A DNA stretch of 64,000 nt, from contig NZ_RCHV01000002.1 of assembly GCF_003665095.1 (NCBI RefSeq), positions 2,221,001 to 2,285,000 on the forward strand, written 5' to 3'. The notes beneath the pieces were generated by a model, which made no database searches, had not been told where the DNA came from, and was given only the letters and a program-made list of their open reading frames with translations. This DNA is from Streptomyces sp. Z26. Lineage in GTDB: Bacteria; Actinomycetota; Actinomycetes; Streptomycetales; Streptomycetaceae. This document shows, in pieces, positions 34,091-43,373 of the stretch (the first letter of the stretch is position 1; every line of letters begins with the position of its first letter). Both the position numbers and the translations under genes were made by a program.

Positions 34091-35206
34091 CTAACGCGCC
34101 GACTGCCGGGACGGTGCCGGCTCGGAGGCACCCGGGGCGGCCCGCGGGGGCGTCTCCTCCGGACTCCACAGCCACTTCGGCAGCCGCGGCTCCACGAAGG
34201 GCCCGGCCGCGCGCCGCACGGGCGCACTGCCGAGCAGGACCGCAAGCACACCCGCGAGGACCGTCAACAGGGCGGCCGACGGTAGTCCACCGGCCGCGAC
34301 GACGTCGTATCCGCCGCTGCCCTCCACGGTTTTCACGAACAGTCCGTGCAGCAGGTACGGATACAGCGTGACGGCTCCGAGCGCTGTGAAGACAGTAGCC
34401 CTTCCCGGTACGAGAGCGAGAAACGCGCTCGTCAGAATCGCTGCGAGTGCGAACAGTCCAAGCCGCGTCACCACGTACGTACCCGCCGGGACGCCCATGT
34501 CCGGGCCGCTCCACTGCATCAGCAGCCAGCCACCGCTGGTGCGCGGCGCCGCCCAGTACGCGCCGAGGCAGGCGCACAGCAGCACCGGTACGGCGATCCA
34601 GCGCGCGACGGGCGTACGCAGCGGCGCGAAGTGCTCGCGGCGCAACGACATCCCCAGGACGAACCACGGCAGGAACATCAGCACACGCGGCAGCGCCAGG
34701 TCGTAGCCCATGCTCGTCAACCCCGCTCCCAGGGAGACGAGCACGGCCACGGGCACCGGGTGGCGCAGCGCGCGCCACAGGGGGACGGTCAGCCGCCACA
34801 GGAAGAGGGCCAGCAGGAACCAGGTCAGATAGCGCGGCTCGGTCGGCGTGATCGAGAACGGCTGGTGCCAGACCACGGTGTACATCCCCGCGTACACCGT
34901 CTCGAAGACCAGGTACGGCAGCAGCACGCCGGTGAGCAGCTTCCGGACCTGGTCGGGGCGGCCGGTGAAACTCCGCGCGAGATGGCCGCAGATCAGCACG
35001 AACGCGGGCATGTGGAAGGCGTAGACGACGAGATACGCCGCCTTCATCACCCTTATCCGGTCCTCCAACGGTCCCCAGCTGTGGCCCATCACCACCAGGA
35101 CGACGAGGAGGAACTTGGCGTTGTCGAGGAACGGGTCACGGCTGCCTGCCGCGGCGCTCCCCTTCTCCGCGGTGACGCGGGCCTGGGTGAGAGTGTCGGA
35201 CGCCAT
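34091..35206 (-). CDS. Membrane acyltransferase (acyltransferase 3 / fucose O-acetylase type)
   Basis: A 371-residue polytopic enzyme with about ten TM helices. The catalytic His lies in VVMGHSWGPLEDR (near residue 41), after RDPFLDNAKFLLVVLVV, the standard family opening. Arg-rich loops such as MKAAYLVVYAFHMPAFVLICGH are also typical. Such enzymes move acetyl or other acyl groups across the membrane onto surface sugars. The ATG at 35206 is chosen because the 20-residue soluble lead-in is short and matches the family; the frame stays open for 133 codons upstream but looks non-coding. It lies on the same strand as the methyltransferase and GT2-TagF genes and may modify the same polymer. Confidence 0.85.
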   Translation of the reverse strand: MASDTLTQARVTAEKGSAAAGSRDPFLDNAKFLLVVLVVMGHSWGPLEDRIRVMKAAYLVVYAFHMPAFVLICGHLARSFTGRPDQVRKLLTGVLLPYLVFETVYAGMYTVVWHQPFSITPTEPRYLTWFLLALFLWRLTVPLWRALRHPVPVAVLVSLGAGLTSMGYDLALPRVLMFLPWFVLGMSLRREHFAPLRTPVARWIAVPVLLCACLGAYWAAPRTSGGWLLMQWSGPDMGVPAGTYVVTRLGLFALAAILTSAFLALVPGRATVFTALGAVTLYPYLLHGLFVKTVEGSGGYDVVAAGGLPSAALLTVLAGVLAVLLGSAPVRRAAGPFVEPRLPKWLWSPEETPPRAAPGASEPAPSRQSAR

Positions 35207-35423
35207 CTGACCGAAACTACGCAGGAGATGGGGGTGAGCCCAAGACCGCCTCGCCGGTATGCCCCGAAACGGGGAGGGTGACGGCCACCACTCGGGTCCG
35301 CTACGTCCCCAAGGCGCCGAACGGGCTGCCTGGGAGGGCACGGGGAGGATGCCGGGCGGGTGCCGGATGCGCACGGGCCCCGGAACGGGCCGCGCGGGGC
35401 AACCCGGCGGGGCGGACAGGTGC

Positions 35424-35460
35424 GGGGCGGCCCGGCGCGGGATGCGCGCCGGGCCGCCCC
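35424..35460 (-). terminator. Terminator of the glutamate dehydrogenase gene
   Basis: GCGGCCCGGCGCG (35427-35439) and CGCGCCGGGCCGC (35445-35457) are perfectly complementary, and three outer G-C pairs extend the stem to 16 bp with a 5-base loop. It starts seven bases after the stop. The remaining 217 bases to the acyltransferase start hold no gene. Confidence 0.85.
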
Positions 35461-35466
35461 CGGGGG

Positions 35467-38400
35467 TCAGCGGTTCGACCGCAGCAGCGTGCGCATGGTG
35501 CGCATCGCCACCGACAGGTTGGCCAGGTCGAACGTGTCCGACGCGTGGATCTCGTCGAGCGTCGCGCGGGCGCGGACGAGGATCGCGTGGTTCTTCTCCT
35601 CCCACGCCGCGTACCGCTCCTCCGCCGTGTGCGCGTCGCTGCCCGCCGCCAGCACGTCGGCGGTGAGCAACTGGTGCGCGGCGTACAGGTCCTCACGGAT
35701 GGCCGCGCGCGCCGTCGACTGCCAGCGGTCCGCGCGGGGCAGCGCGCCGACCCGCTCCTGGAGCTGGGTGATGCCGAGCCGGTCCGCCAGGTCGTAGTAG
35801 ACCGCGGCGACGTCCAGCAGCTCGTTGCCCGTACGGCCCGCGACCGCGACCACGTCCAGCGCCGGGAAGGCGGCCGAGAAGCCCGCCACGCGCTCCGACA
35901 GCTCCGCCGGGACGCCCTCGCCGGACAGCTCGTCGTGCACCGTGCGGAACAGCTCCAGGTCGTCGCCCTTGAGCAGCTTCGGCAGCTCCGCCCACACGGT
36001 GGCGACCCGGTCGCTGAACAGCTCGATCGTGTCGGCCAGCAGCAGCGGCTGCGGGCGGTTGTTGAGCAGCCAGCGCGTGGCGCGCTCGACCAGCCGCCGG
36101 GAGTGCAGCCGGATACGGGTCTGCACCTCCGCCGTCACCACGTTGTCCAGGGACTCGACCTCGTCCCAGATGGCGCCGAGGCCGTAGATCGCGCGGGCCG
36201 CGGTGTGCGCCCGTACGATCTCCTCCGTGGAGGCGCCGCTCTCCTCCTTGATGCGGTGCAGGAACGTCGAACCGCCCGTGTTCACCGTGTCGTTGACCAG
36301 GAGCGTCGTCACGATCTCGCGGCGCAGCGCGTGCTGGTCGATCTCGTCGGGGAAGCGCTCGCGCAGCTGCCGCGGGAAGTACGCGTGCGCCAGCCGCCGG
36401 AGGTACGCGTCGTCCGGCAGGGAGCTGGCGACCAGCTCCTCCGTCACCGTGATCTTGGTGTAGGCCAGCATCACGGCCAGCTCGGGCTGGGTCAGCCCCA
36501 GGCCGTTCGCCAGCCGCTCCCGGACCTGCTTGTCCGACGGCAGGAACTCCAGACCGCGGTCGAGCCGACCGGCCTTGCTCAGCAGCCGCATGTGCCGCGC
36601 GTTGGCCTGGAGCAGACTCGGCGCCTGCTCCAGGGAGTTGCTCAGGGCGGCGTTCTGCGCGTAGTTGTTCCGCAGGACCAGCTCGCCGACCTCGTCGGTC
36701 ATCTCCGCCAGCAGGGCGTTGCGCTGCTTGACGGTCATGTCGCCGTTGTTGACGACAGAGTTGAGCAGGATCTTGATGTTCACCTCGTGGTCGGAGGTGT
36801 CCACGCCGGCGCTGTTGTCGATCGCGTCGGTGTTGATCCGGCCGCCGTTCGCGGCGAACTCGATGCGGCCCAGCTGGGTCAGGCCCAGGTTGCCGCCCTC
36901 GCCCACGACCTTCGCGCACAGGTCCTGGCCGTCCACGCGGATCGCGTCGTTGGCCTTGTCCCCGACGTCCGCGTGCGTCTCCGTCTGCGCCTTCACGTAC
37001 GTGCCGATGCCGCCGTTCCACAGCAGGTCCACGGGGGCTCGGAGGATCGCCTTCATCAGCTCCGCGGGCGTCATCTTGGAGACGCCCGCCGGGATGCCCA
37101 GCGCCGCCCGCACCTGCGCGGTGATCGGCACGGACTTGGCGGTACGCGGGTGGACGCCGCCGCCCGCGGAGATCTTCGAGGTGTCGTAGTCCTCCCAGGA
37201 GGAGCGCGGCAGCCCGTACACGCGGCTGCGCTCGGCGTACGACGTGGCCGCGTCCGGGTCCGGGTCGAGGAAGATGTGCCGGTGGTCGAAGGCGGCGACC
37301 AGGCGGATGTGCTCGGAGAGCAGCATGCCGTTGCCGAAGACGTCACCGGACATGTCACCGATGCCGACGGCGGTGAAGTCCTCCGTCTGCGTGTCGTGGC
37401 CCAGCTCCCGGAAGTGGCGCTTCACCGACTCCCAGGCGCCGCGGGCCGTGATGCCCATGCCCTTGTGGTCGTAGCCCGCCGAGCCGCCGGAGGCGAACGC
37501 GTCGCCCAGCCAGTAACCGTAGGCCGTGGCCACCTCGTTGGCGATGTCGGAGAACTTCGCGGTGCCCTTGTCGGCCGCCACCACCAGGTACGTGTCGTCG
37601 CCGTCGTGCCGTACGACGTCCGCGGGGTGCTCGACCTCGCCGCCGACCAGGTTGTCGGTGATGTCGAGGAGGCCGGAGATGAACGTGCGGTAGCAGGCGA
37701 TGCCCTCGGCCTGCCACGCGTCCCGGTCCGTGCCCGGGTCCGGCAGCTGCTTGCCGACGAAGCCGCCCTTGGCGCCGACGGGCACGATGACGGTGTTCTT
37801 CACCTCCTGCGCCTTCACCAGGCCGAGGATCTCCGTACGGAAGTCCTCCCGCCGGTCGGACCAGCGCAGCCCACCGCGCGCGACCTTGCCGAACCTCAGG
37901 TGCACGCCCTCGACCCGGGGCGAGTACACCCAGACCTCGAACGCGGGCCGCGGCGCCGGCAGATCGGGGATCTGCTGCGGGTCCAGCTTCATCGAGACGT
38001 ACGAGTGCGGGCGGCCCCGGCTGTCCTTCTGGAAGTAGTTGGTCCGCAGCGTCGCCCGGATCACCGTCAGGAACGCGCGCAGGATGCGGTCCTCGTCGAG
38101 GCTCGCCACCTGGTCGAGCGCGCCCTCGACCTCCTCCAGCAGCCCGTCCGTCAGCTCGTGCCCGGCGGACACCCGGTCCGGCGACATGCGCGCCTCGAAC
38201 AGACTGACCAGCAGGCGGGTGGTGTGGACGTTGTGCCGGAGGGTGTCCTCCATGTAGTCCTGACTGAACGTGGCGCCCGCCTGGCGCAGGTACTTCGCGT
38301 ACGCCCGCAGCACCATCGCCTGCCGCCAGTCGAGACCGGCGGAGAACACCAGGGTGTTGAAGCCGTCGTTCTCCGCCTGGCCCGTCCAGACCGCGGCGAA

Positions 38401-40449
38401 CGCCGACTGGAAGCGGTCCCGCGCGTCGTCGCCGAACTCCTTGCGCTGCGCGGCGGGCACCCGCAGTCCGAAGTCGTAGATCCACGCCTTGCTGCGGTCG
38501 GCGCAGCGCAGCTCGTACGGCCGCTCGTCCACGACCTCCACACCCAGTGCCTGGAGCACGGGCAGGACGGCGGACAGCGAGACGGGCTCGCCCGTGCGGT
38601 AGATCTTGAAGCGGCGCTCGCCGGGGCCCGCGCCCACCGGCTCGTACAGGCTCAGCGCGAAGTCCTCGGCGCGGTCCGCCGCCCCGTCGTCCTCGCGGGC
38701 GCTGAGGGACTGGATGTACTGGAGGTCCGCGACGGCGGCGCGCGGCGCGAAGTCCGCCTTGTAGCCCTCCGGGAAGGCGTTGGCGTAGCGGTGCGCCAGC
38801 TCCGCGGCCTGCTCCTCGCCGCACTCGGCGACGAGCGCCTCGTTGAAGCCGTCCTGCCAGGAGCGGGCCGCCTCGGCCAGCCGCGCCTCGATCCGGTCCG
38901 TCTCCTCGTCGGTCAGCGTCGACAACTCGCTGCCGGGCTCGACACGGATGACGAAGTGGAGGCGGGAGAGGATCGACTCGGTGTTCCAGGCGGTGAAGTC
39001 GACGCTGGTGCCGCCCAGTTCCTCGTTGAGGATGTCGATCAGGCGGAGGCGTACGCCCGTGGTGTAGCGGTCGCGGGGCAGGTAGACCAGCGCGGAGTAG
39101 TACCGACCGTACTCGTCCTGCCGCAGGTACAGCCGCAGCTTGCGGCGCTCCTGGAGGTACAGCACGGACGTGGCGATGGTCCGCAGCTGCTCGACGTCGG
39201 TCTGGAACAGCTCGTCGCGCGGGTACGTCTCCAGGATCTGGAGCAGGTCCCGGCCGTCGTGGCTGTCCGGTGTGAAGCCCGCGGTGGCCAGCACCTCGGC
39301 GACCTTGCGGCGGATGACGGGCACCCGGCGGACCGACTCGGTGTAGGCGGACGACGAGAAGAGACCGAGGAAGCGGCGCTCCCCCACCACGTTCCCCTCG
39401 GCGTCGAACCTCTTCACGCCCACGTAGTCCAGGTACGACCGACGGTGCACCGTGGAGCGGCTGTTGGCCTTCGTCAGCACCAGCAGCTTGTGCTCGCGCG
39501 CCTTCGCGCGGGCGTCGGCGGGCAGCCGGTTGAACGACGGCGAGACCGGGTGGCCCTGGTCGTCGGCTTGCGGGTCGGCGCGCAGGACGCCCAGACCGGT
39601 GCCGGGGACGGCGGACAGCAGCAGCTCCTCGCCGCCGTCGGCGGGCTCGGCCGCCAGCTCGTACTCCCGGTAGCCCAGGAAGGTGAAGTGGTCGTCCGCG
39701 AGCCAGTTCAGCAGCTCGCGCGCCTCGTCCACCTCCAAGTCGCGCAGGTCGTCGGCGGTCGGCTCGGACGGCAGCTCCTCCGCGATGCGCAGCGCGGCGG
39801 CGCGCATCTTCTGCCAGTCCTCCACGGACTCCCGTACGTCGGAGAGGATGCTCAGCAGGTCGCCGTTGATCTGCTTGAGGTCCTCGCGGTCCGTCTCACG
39901 GTCGATCTCGACGTGGATCCAGGACTCCGTCACCGCGTCGTGCGGCAGCTCCGGCGCGGACCCGTCGCGGTGCCCGGCCGCGCGGGTGTCGCGGCCGACG
40001 TCCAGCACCTCCAGCAGTCTGCCGGTCAGGTCACGGCGGACGGTGATCTGCGGGTGGATGACGACGTGGATGCCGCGGCCCTGCCGGGACAGCTCGTTGG
40101 TGACGGAGTCGACGAGGAAGGGCATGTCGTCGGTGACGACCTCGACGACGGTGTGGGTGCAGGTCCAGCCGTTCTCGTCGACGCTCGGGGTGTACGCCCG
40201 TACGTTCGCCGTGCCCTGCGGCCGCTGCTCCGCGAGGCGGTGGTGGGCGAGCGCCGCGCCGAGGATGTCGACCGGGTCGCGGTCGGTCAGGTCCTCGGGG
40301 GCGGTGTGCAGGTAGTAGCGCCGCAGGTATCCGGCGAGGGCCTCACCGGCGAGGCCCTCCGCCGACTGTCCTCCGAGCGGATTCTGCTCGGCTACCCGTA
40401 CGGCCTCCGCGAGCCGCTCGGCCTTTGCCTCATCCAGCTTGGTCTGCAT
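35467..40449 (-). CDS. NAD-specific glutamate dehydrogenase, large (180-kDa) class
   Basis: A 1660-residue enzyme converting glutamate to 2-oxoglutarate and ammonia with NAD, mainly a catabolic route. The length and the order of an N-terminal ACT-like regulatory region, the catalytic domain and a C-terminal helical region match the L_180 class first described in Streptomyces clavuligerus. Key stretches are GGLRWSDRREDFRTEILGLVKAQ, VPVGAKGGFVGKQLP (dinucleotide/substrate region), GGGVHPRTAKSVPIT, NGGIGTYVKAQ and GEGGNLGLTQLGRIEFA. The ATG at 40449 follows AGAGGAC and begins MQTKLDEAKAERLAEA, as expected; 22 upstream in-frame codons look spurious. It appears to be a single-gene unit with a long leader and a strong terminator. 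Confidence 0.95.
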   Translation of the reverse strand: MQTKLDEAKAERLAEAVRVAEQNPLGGQSAEGLAGEALAGYLRRYYLHTAPEDLTDRDPVDILGAALAHHRLAEQRPQGTANVRAYTPSVDENGWTCTHTVVEVVTDDMPFLVDSVTNELSRQGRGIHVVIHPQITVRRDLTGRLLEVLDVGRDTRAAGHRDGSAPELPHDAVTESWIHVEIDRETDREDLKQINGDLLSILSDVRESVEDWQKMRAAALRIAEELPSEPTADDLRDLEVDEARELLNWLADDHFTFLGYREYELAAEPADGGEELLLSAVPGTGLGVLRADPQADDQGHPVSPSFNRLPADARAKAREHKLLVLTKANSRSTVHRRSYLDYVGVKRFDAEGNVVGERRFLGLFSSSAYTESVRRVPVIRRKVAEVLATAGFTPDSHDGRDLLQILETYPRDELFQTDVEQLRTIATSVLYLQERRKLRLYLRQDEYGRYYSALVYLPRDRYTTGVRLRLIDILNEELGGTSVDFTAWNTESILSRLHFVIRVEPGSELSTLTDEETDRIEARLAEAARSWQDGFNEALVAECGEEQAAELAHRYANAFPEGYKADFAPRAAVADLQYIQSLSAREDDGAADRAEDFALSLYEPVGAGPGERRFKIYRTGEPVSLSAVLPVLQALGVEVVDERPYELRCADRSKAWIYDFGLRVPAAQRKEFGDDARDRFQSAFAAVWTGQAENDGFNTLVFSAGLDWRQAMVLRAYAKYLRQAGATFSQDYMEDTLRHNVHTTRLLVSLFEARMSPDRVSAGHELTDGLLEEVEGALDQVASLDEDRILRAFLTVIRATLRTNYFQKDSRGRPHSYVSMKLDPQQIPDLPAPRPAFEVWVYSPRVEGVHLRFGKVARGGLRWSDRREDFRTEILGLVKAQEVKNTVIVPVGAKGGFVGKQLPDPGTDRDAWQAEGIACYRTFISGLLDITDNLVGGEVEHPADVVRHDGDDTYLVVAADKGTAKFSDIANEVATAYGYWLGDAFASGGSAGYDHKGMGITARGAWESVKRHFRELGHDTQTEDFTAVGIGDMSGDVFGNGMLLSEHIRLVAAFDHRHIFLDPDPDAATSYAERSRVYGLPRSSWEDYDTSKISAGGGVHPRTAKSVPITAQVRAALGIPAGVSKMTPAELMKAILRAPVDLLWNGGIGTYVKAQTETHADVGDKANDAIRVDGQDLCAKVVGEGGNLGLTQLGRIEFAANGGRINTDAIDNSAGVDTSDHEVNIKILLNSVVNNGDMTVKQRNALLAEMTDEVGELVLRNNYAQNAALSNSLEQAPSLLQANARHMRLLSKAGRLDRGLEFLPSDKQVRERLANGLGLTQPELAVMLAYTKITVTEELVASSLPDDAYLRRLAHAYFPRQLRERFPDEIDQHALRREIVTTLLVNDTVNTGGSTFLHRIKEESGASTEEIVRAHTAARAIYGLGAIWDEVESLDNVVTAEVQTRIRLHSRRLVERATRWLLNNRPQPLLLADTIELFSDRVATVWAELPKLLKGDDLELFRTVHDELSGEGVPAELSERVAGFSAAFPALDVVAVAGRTGNELLDVAAVYYDLADRLGITQLQERVGALPRADRWQSTARAAIREDLYAAHQLLTADVLAAGSDAHTAEERYAAWEEKNHAILVRARATLDEIHASDTFDLANLSVAMRTMRTLLRSNR

Positions 40450-40643
40450 GTCCTCTGGCTCCTGTCGCGCGCCTTTGCGAGACGTCGGTGTGGCGGGGGC
40501 ACGACGTCGATCCACGGGGTATCCGCTCCGCTTCGACGTTATGCCACGAGAGGTGAACAGCGGCGGCCCGGGAGCTGTCGCACTCCGGGCGCGGGACCGC
40601 GGCTCCGTCGCCGCCGGTGGATAGGGCGCTGATCACGAGCGCA

Positions 40644-40671
40644 AGGCTATCTTCCCGGAGCGACCCGTCAT
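40644..40671 (-). promoter_or_regulatory. Possible promoter of the glutamate dehydrogenase gene
   Basis: On the minus strand ATGACG (40666-40671), 16 bases, TAGCCT (40644-40649), similar to HrdB-type boxes. It would give a leader of about 190 bases. The 273-base gap to the HAD-like gene is otherwise without genes. Confidence 0.35.
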
Positions 40672-40722
40672 GGTCCGAATACGTACAAAACAAGGGGCTG
40701 AACTTGGCCGAAGTGGCCAGCC

Positions 40723-41514
40723 CTACGGGAGAGATGACGCTATCCGGTCCGCCGCCTCGACCGCCTCCGCCAGGCTGTCGACCACCGGAACGCCCGCTTC
40801 CGCAAGGCTGGCCCGGCTGTGTGAACCGCCCGTGTAGAGCACCGCGCCCGCGCCCACGTGCCGGGCCGCGAGGGCGTCGTCCACCGCGTCGCCCACCACG
40901 ACCGTACGGGCCGCCTCCACCCCGTCCAGCGCGGCCAGATGGCGGGCCATCTGCCCGGCCTTGCTGCCGCCCGAACGGCCGTCGCGCACACCGTCCACCC
41001 GCAGGAAGTGCCCGTCGATGCCGTGGCTGCGCACCAGCGGCACCAGCCGGTCGTGCGGCGCCAGCGAGCAGAGGGACTGGGTGTGCCCGGCGGCAAGTCT
41101 CGCGACGAGCAGCTCGGCGGCGCCCTCGGTCAGACCGACGCCCTCGGCGTGCTGCCAGTAGTGGCGGTGGAAGACACCGTCCATGGCCGCCCACTCCTCG
41201 TCCGTCGGCAGGCGCCCCATCAACCGCTCGTAGAAGCGCGGCACCGGCACGCAGTACAGCTCGCGGTAGCGGTCGAGGGTGATCGACGGCAGGCCCAGCT
41301 CCGCGAAGGAGGCGTTGGTGGCCGCGATCACGGCGTGGATGTCGTGGAGCAGCGTGCCGTTCCAGTCCCAGACGATGTGCGTGGTGCCGACCGTCGGGCG
41401 GCCGCTCCCCCCGGCGGTCCCCGCCTGCCCCTGCTCCTGCGTCGTCCCGTGTGCCGCCCCGTGCGTCGCGGGGCCCCGTGTGTGGCCGTTCTCGATCCCC
41501 GATCCCATGCACAC
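40723..41514 (-). CDS. HAD-superfamily hydrolase with DxN motif
   Basis: A 263-residue phosphoglycolate-phosphatase-like HAD protein. Motif I is DWNGTLLHD (50-58). The nucleophile Asp50 is present, but the second Asp of the usual DxD, the general acid, is Asn52. A helical cap follows, then Lys in SGGSKAGQMARHL and the acidic motif VVVGDAVDDALAA. The change suggests a slower or different phosphotransfer reaction. The first 45 residues are Gly/Thr/His-rich and poorly conserved looking, so the true start could be the ATG at 41508 or later; no clear ribosome site decides it. It is a lone gene between the glutamate dehydrogenase and a DUF6912 protein. Confidence 0.8.
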   Translation of the reverse strand: MCMGSGIENGHTRGPATHGAAHGTTQEQGQAGTAGGSGRPTVGTTHIVWDWNGTLLHDIHAVIAATNASFAELGLPSITLDRYRELYCVPVPRFYERLMGRLPTDEEWAAMDGVFHRHYWQHAEGVGLTEGAAELLVARLAAGHTQSLCSLAPHDRLVPLVRSHGIDGHFLRVDGVRDGRSGGSKAGQMARHLAALDGVEAARTVVVGDAVDDALAARHVGAGAVLYTGGSHSRASLAEAGVPVVDSLAEAVEAADRIASSLP

Positions 41515-41568
41515 GACGGTACGCGCCTGCTCCGACAGCCCGGCAGGGTTGTGGATAAGTGCGCGGAC

Positions 41569-41586
41569 CCGCTCGTCGGCGAGCGG
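41569..41586 (-). terminator. Hairpin after the DUF6912-type gene
   Basis: CCGCTCG (41569-41575) and CGAGCGG (41580-41586) form a 7-bp stem with loop TCGG, a very stable tetraloop type, eight bases after the stop of the minus-strand gene. Confidence 0.55.
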
Positions 41587-41593
41587 TCGCGGG

Positions 41594-42106
41594 TCAGGCG
41601 ACCAGCTGCGGGATCTCCTGCGTGGCGAACCACAGCAGTTCGTGCGCCTCCGCGCCGTCCACCGTGAACCGGGCGTCGTCGTCGCCCCGTTCGGCCGCCT
41701 CCAGCGCCGCCACCGCGGCGGCCACGTCGGCCGCGACGTCGGCGTCCTCCGCGTCGACGTGCACGGCCGCGGCCCGCGCCAGCGGCACCGCGTCCGCGAG
41801 GCGCACCTCGCCGAGCGCGTCCGGGTCGAGGGCGCGGTCCGGGTCCGCGACGGCCGTGCCGTCCGGCACGTCCAGCGCGACGACCACCCGGCGCCGTACG
41901 GCCGACGCGTCCGCCGCGAGCCGCCGCAGCGACGCCTGCGCCGCGCGGTTGAGCGCGGCGTACTCCAGTTCCTCCAGGTCGTCGGAGACGTACCACTCGC
42001 GGAGTCCGGGCGTCACCGCGTACGCCAGGAGGGGGCCGGGGCCCAGCGCACCCGCCCGGTGTGCCTCGGCCAGGGCGGGGAGGGTCAGGGGGACGTAGAC
42101 GCGCAT
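41594..42106 (-). CDS. DUF6912-type conserved actinobacterial protein
   Basis: A 170-residue soluble acidic protein. It opens MRVYVPLTLPALAEAHRAGALGP and continues LLAYAVTPGLREWYVSDDLEELEYAALNRAAQASLRRLA, which I recognise as a conserved actinobacterial family without known function (DUF6912). The rest is Ala/Asp/Val-rich with VVVALDVPD and EAHELLWFATQEIPQLV at the end. The ATG at 42106 is placed by this conserved opening; over 140 in-frame codons upstream are Pro/Arg-rich and unlikely to be translated. It is divergent from the Rv3235-family gene across a 386-base gap. Confidence 0.8.
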   Translation of the reverse strand: MRVYVPLTLPALAEAHRAGALGPGPLLAYAVTPGLREWYVSDDLEELEYAALNRAAQASLRRLAADASAVRRRVVVALDVPDGTAVADPDRALDPDALGEVRLADAVPLARAAAVHVDAEDADVAADVAAAVAALEAAERGDDDARFTVDGAEAHELLWFATQEIPQLVA

Positions 42107-42492
42107 GACTGCCGCTTTCGTGTATGGCCGATCCGACTGATCCGCCAGCATACGGGCACCGAACGGCGTGCCGCGTCGTACCGGGCGCCGATGAAACCGC
42201 AGCTCAACAGCGCGCCAGGTCAACACGGTTGGGCCCGGTACCCGATTCGGGGGAACGGTTGCGCGGGCCGCGGGCGGTACGGCGGCGCGTTGCGGCGTCG
42301 TGGGCGTACGGGCTAGAACCGACCGCAAGCTACCGCTCGGTACGCGCGGGTGGCCGCCGTCCCGGAACGGCACGGCGGAGCCGGTACGGCGCGGCCGGGC
42401 AGGACGGGCGGACGGTCGTACGGCGGCGGGCGCGGCGGCGCTGGCGGCGACGGGCGCGGAACGGGCATCGGGACACGGGAGTCGGGGAGAGC
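42107..42492. other. 386-base divergent intergenic region
   Basis: This lies between the DUF6912 gene (minus) and the Rv3235-family gene (plus). Open frames here are Arg/Gly/Pro-rich and not convincing. The first 120 bases are less GC-rich and probably hold the promoters. I see no repeat or RNA structure worth naming. Confidence 0.5.
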
Positions 42493-43143
42493 ATGACGCA
42501 CACGCGGACGGGCACCGGGACGGACCTCCGGGCGGGCACACGACCGCCCCTGCCCGCGAACGGGCCGGAACCGGAGGAGACGGCGGACGGCGCGGGCGGC
42601 AACGGCACGTACGCCACGCGCGCGGACGCCGACCCGCCCGGCGGCGGTGGCGGCGCGCGGGCCCACGGCCGCGGCCATCCGCCGGGCCGCACCGCGTACC
42701 CGCGTACGGGCCCGCCCGGACGGCGCGACCCGCGCCGGCCCGGCACGGCGCCCGCGCGGCGCGCGCGGCCCGCGGAGTCGGCGCTGCGCGCCGCCGCCCG
42801 ACGCGACCGCGAACACCAGCCGCACCGGTGGTTCGCGCACCAGCTCCACCTCGTGCTGAGCGGGCGCCGCCCGGTGCACTCGCTGCTCGGACACGTACGG
42901 GGTGAGGCGTTCGACCAGCTCACCCGGCTCGCGGCGGACGCCCCGCTGCGGCCGCGGGTCACGGACCGTCGAGGCGGCACGATGCTGGCGGTGGGCGGGC
43001 AACAGCCGGTGTCCGGGGTGGTCGAGGCGTTCGCCCGGTTCACGGCGGGCGGGCGCACCCGGGCGATGGCCTTCCGGCTGGAACTGTGCGCGGACCTGCG
43101 CTGGCGCTGCTCCGCGGTGGAACTGGACGGCGTACGCGGCTGA
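42493..43143 (+). CDS. Rv3235-family protein
   Basis: A 216-residue protein found next to secA in actinobacteria; its function is unknown. The first 110 residues are low-complexity (Gly, Arg, Pro, Ala). The conserved part is the last 100: HRWFAHQLHLVLSGRRPVHSLLGHVRGEAFDQL, then a strand region ending AFRLELCADLRWRCSAVELD. This matches the family I know as Rv3235. The ATG at 42493 has GGGGAGAG four bases upstream, which decides the start among several in-frame ATGs. It converges on secA with a strong hairpin between. No membrane segment or signal peptide is seen. Confidence 0.8.
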   Translation: MTHTRTGTGTDLRAGTRPPLPANGPEPEETADGAGGNGTYATRADADPPGGGGGARAHGRGHPPGRTAYPRTGPPGRRDPRRPGTAPARRARPAESALRAAARRDREHQPHRWFAHQLHLVLSGRRPVHSLLGHVRGEAFDQLTRLAADAPLRPRVTDRRGGTMLAVGGQQPVSGVVEAFARFTAGGRTRAMAFRLELCADLRWRCSAVELDGVRG

Positions 43144-43284
43144 ACCGTACGCGCGGGAGGAGGCCCGGAGGAGGGCGGGGCTCGGGTCGGGGCGGGCCGT
43201 CGGCGGCGTGGGCGACACGACCGCCCCCGGCGCCAGCCGCCGTACGCCCCGCCGCTCCGTACGCCCCCGCCCGCGTCGCGCACG

Positions 43285-43324
43285 CCGAGGGCCCGCCCGG
43301 CGGTACGGCCGGGCGGGCCCTCGG
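43285..43324. terminator. Very strong hairpin between Rv3235-family gene and secA
   Basis: GAGGGCCCGCCCGG (43287-43300) and CCGGGCGGGCCCTC (43309-43322) are perfectly complementary, and two further outer G-C pairs extend the stem to 16 bp around an 8-base loop. It can stop both convergent genes. Confidence 0.9.
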
Positions 43325-43373
43325 TCGGCACGCGGTACGGTCGCGCGGCTCAGCACCGCGCGCCCCGCACCCG

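Noticed and set aside
35278..40632. A 1784-codon open frame on the plus strand
   Set aside because: It is exactly antisense to the NAD-glutamate dehydrogenase gene, whose protein is conserved throughout.
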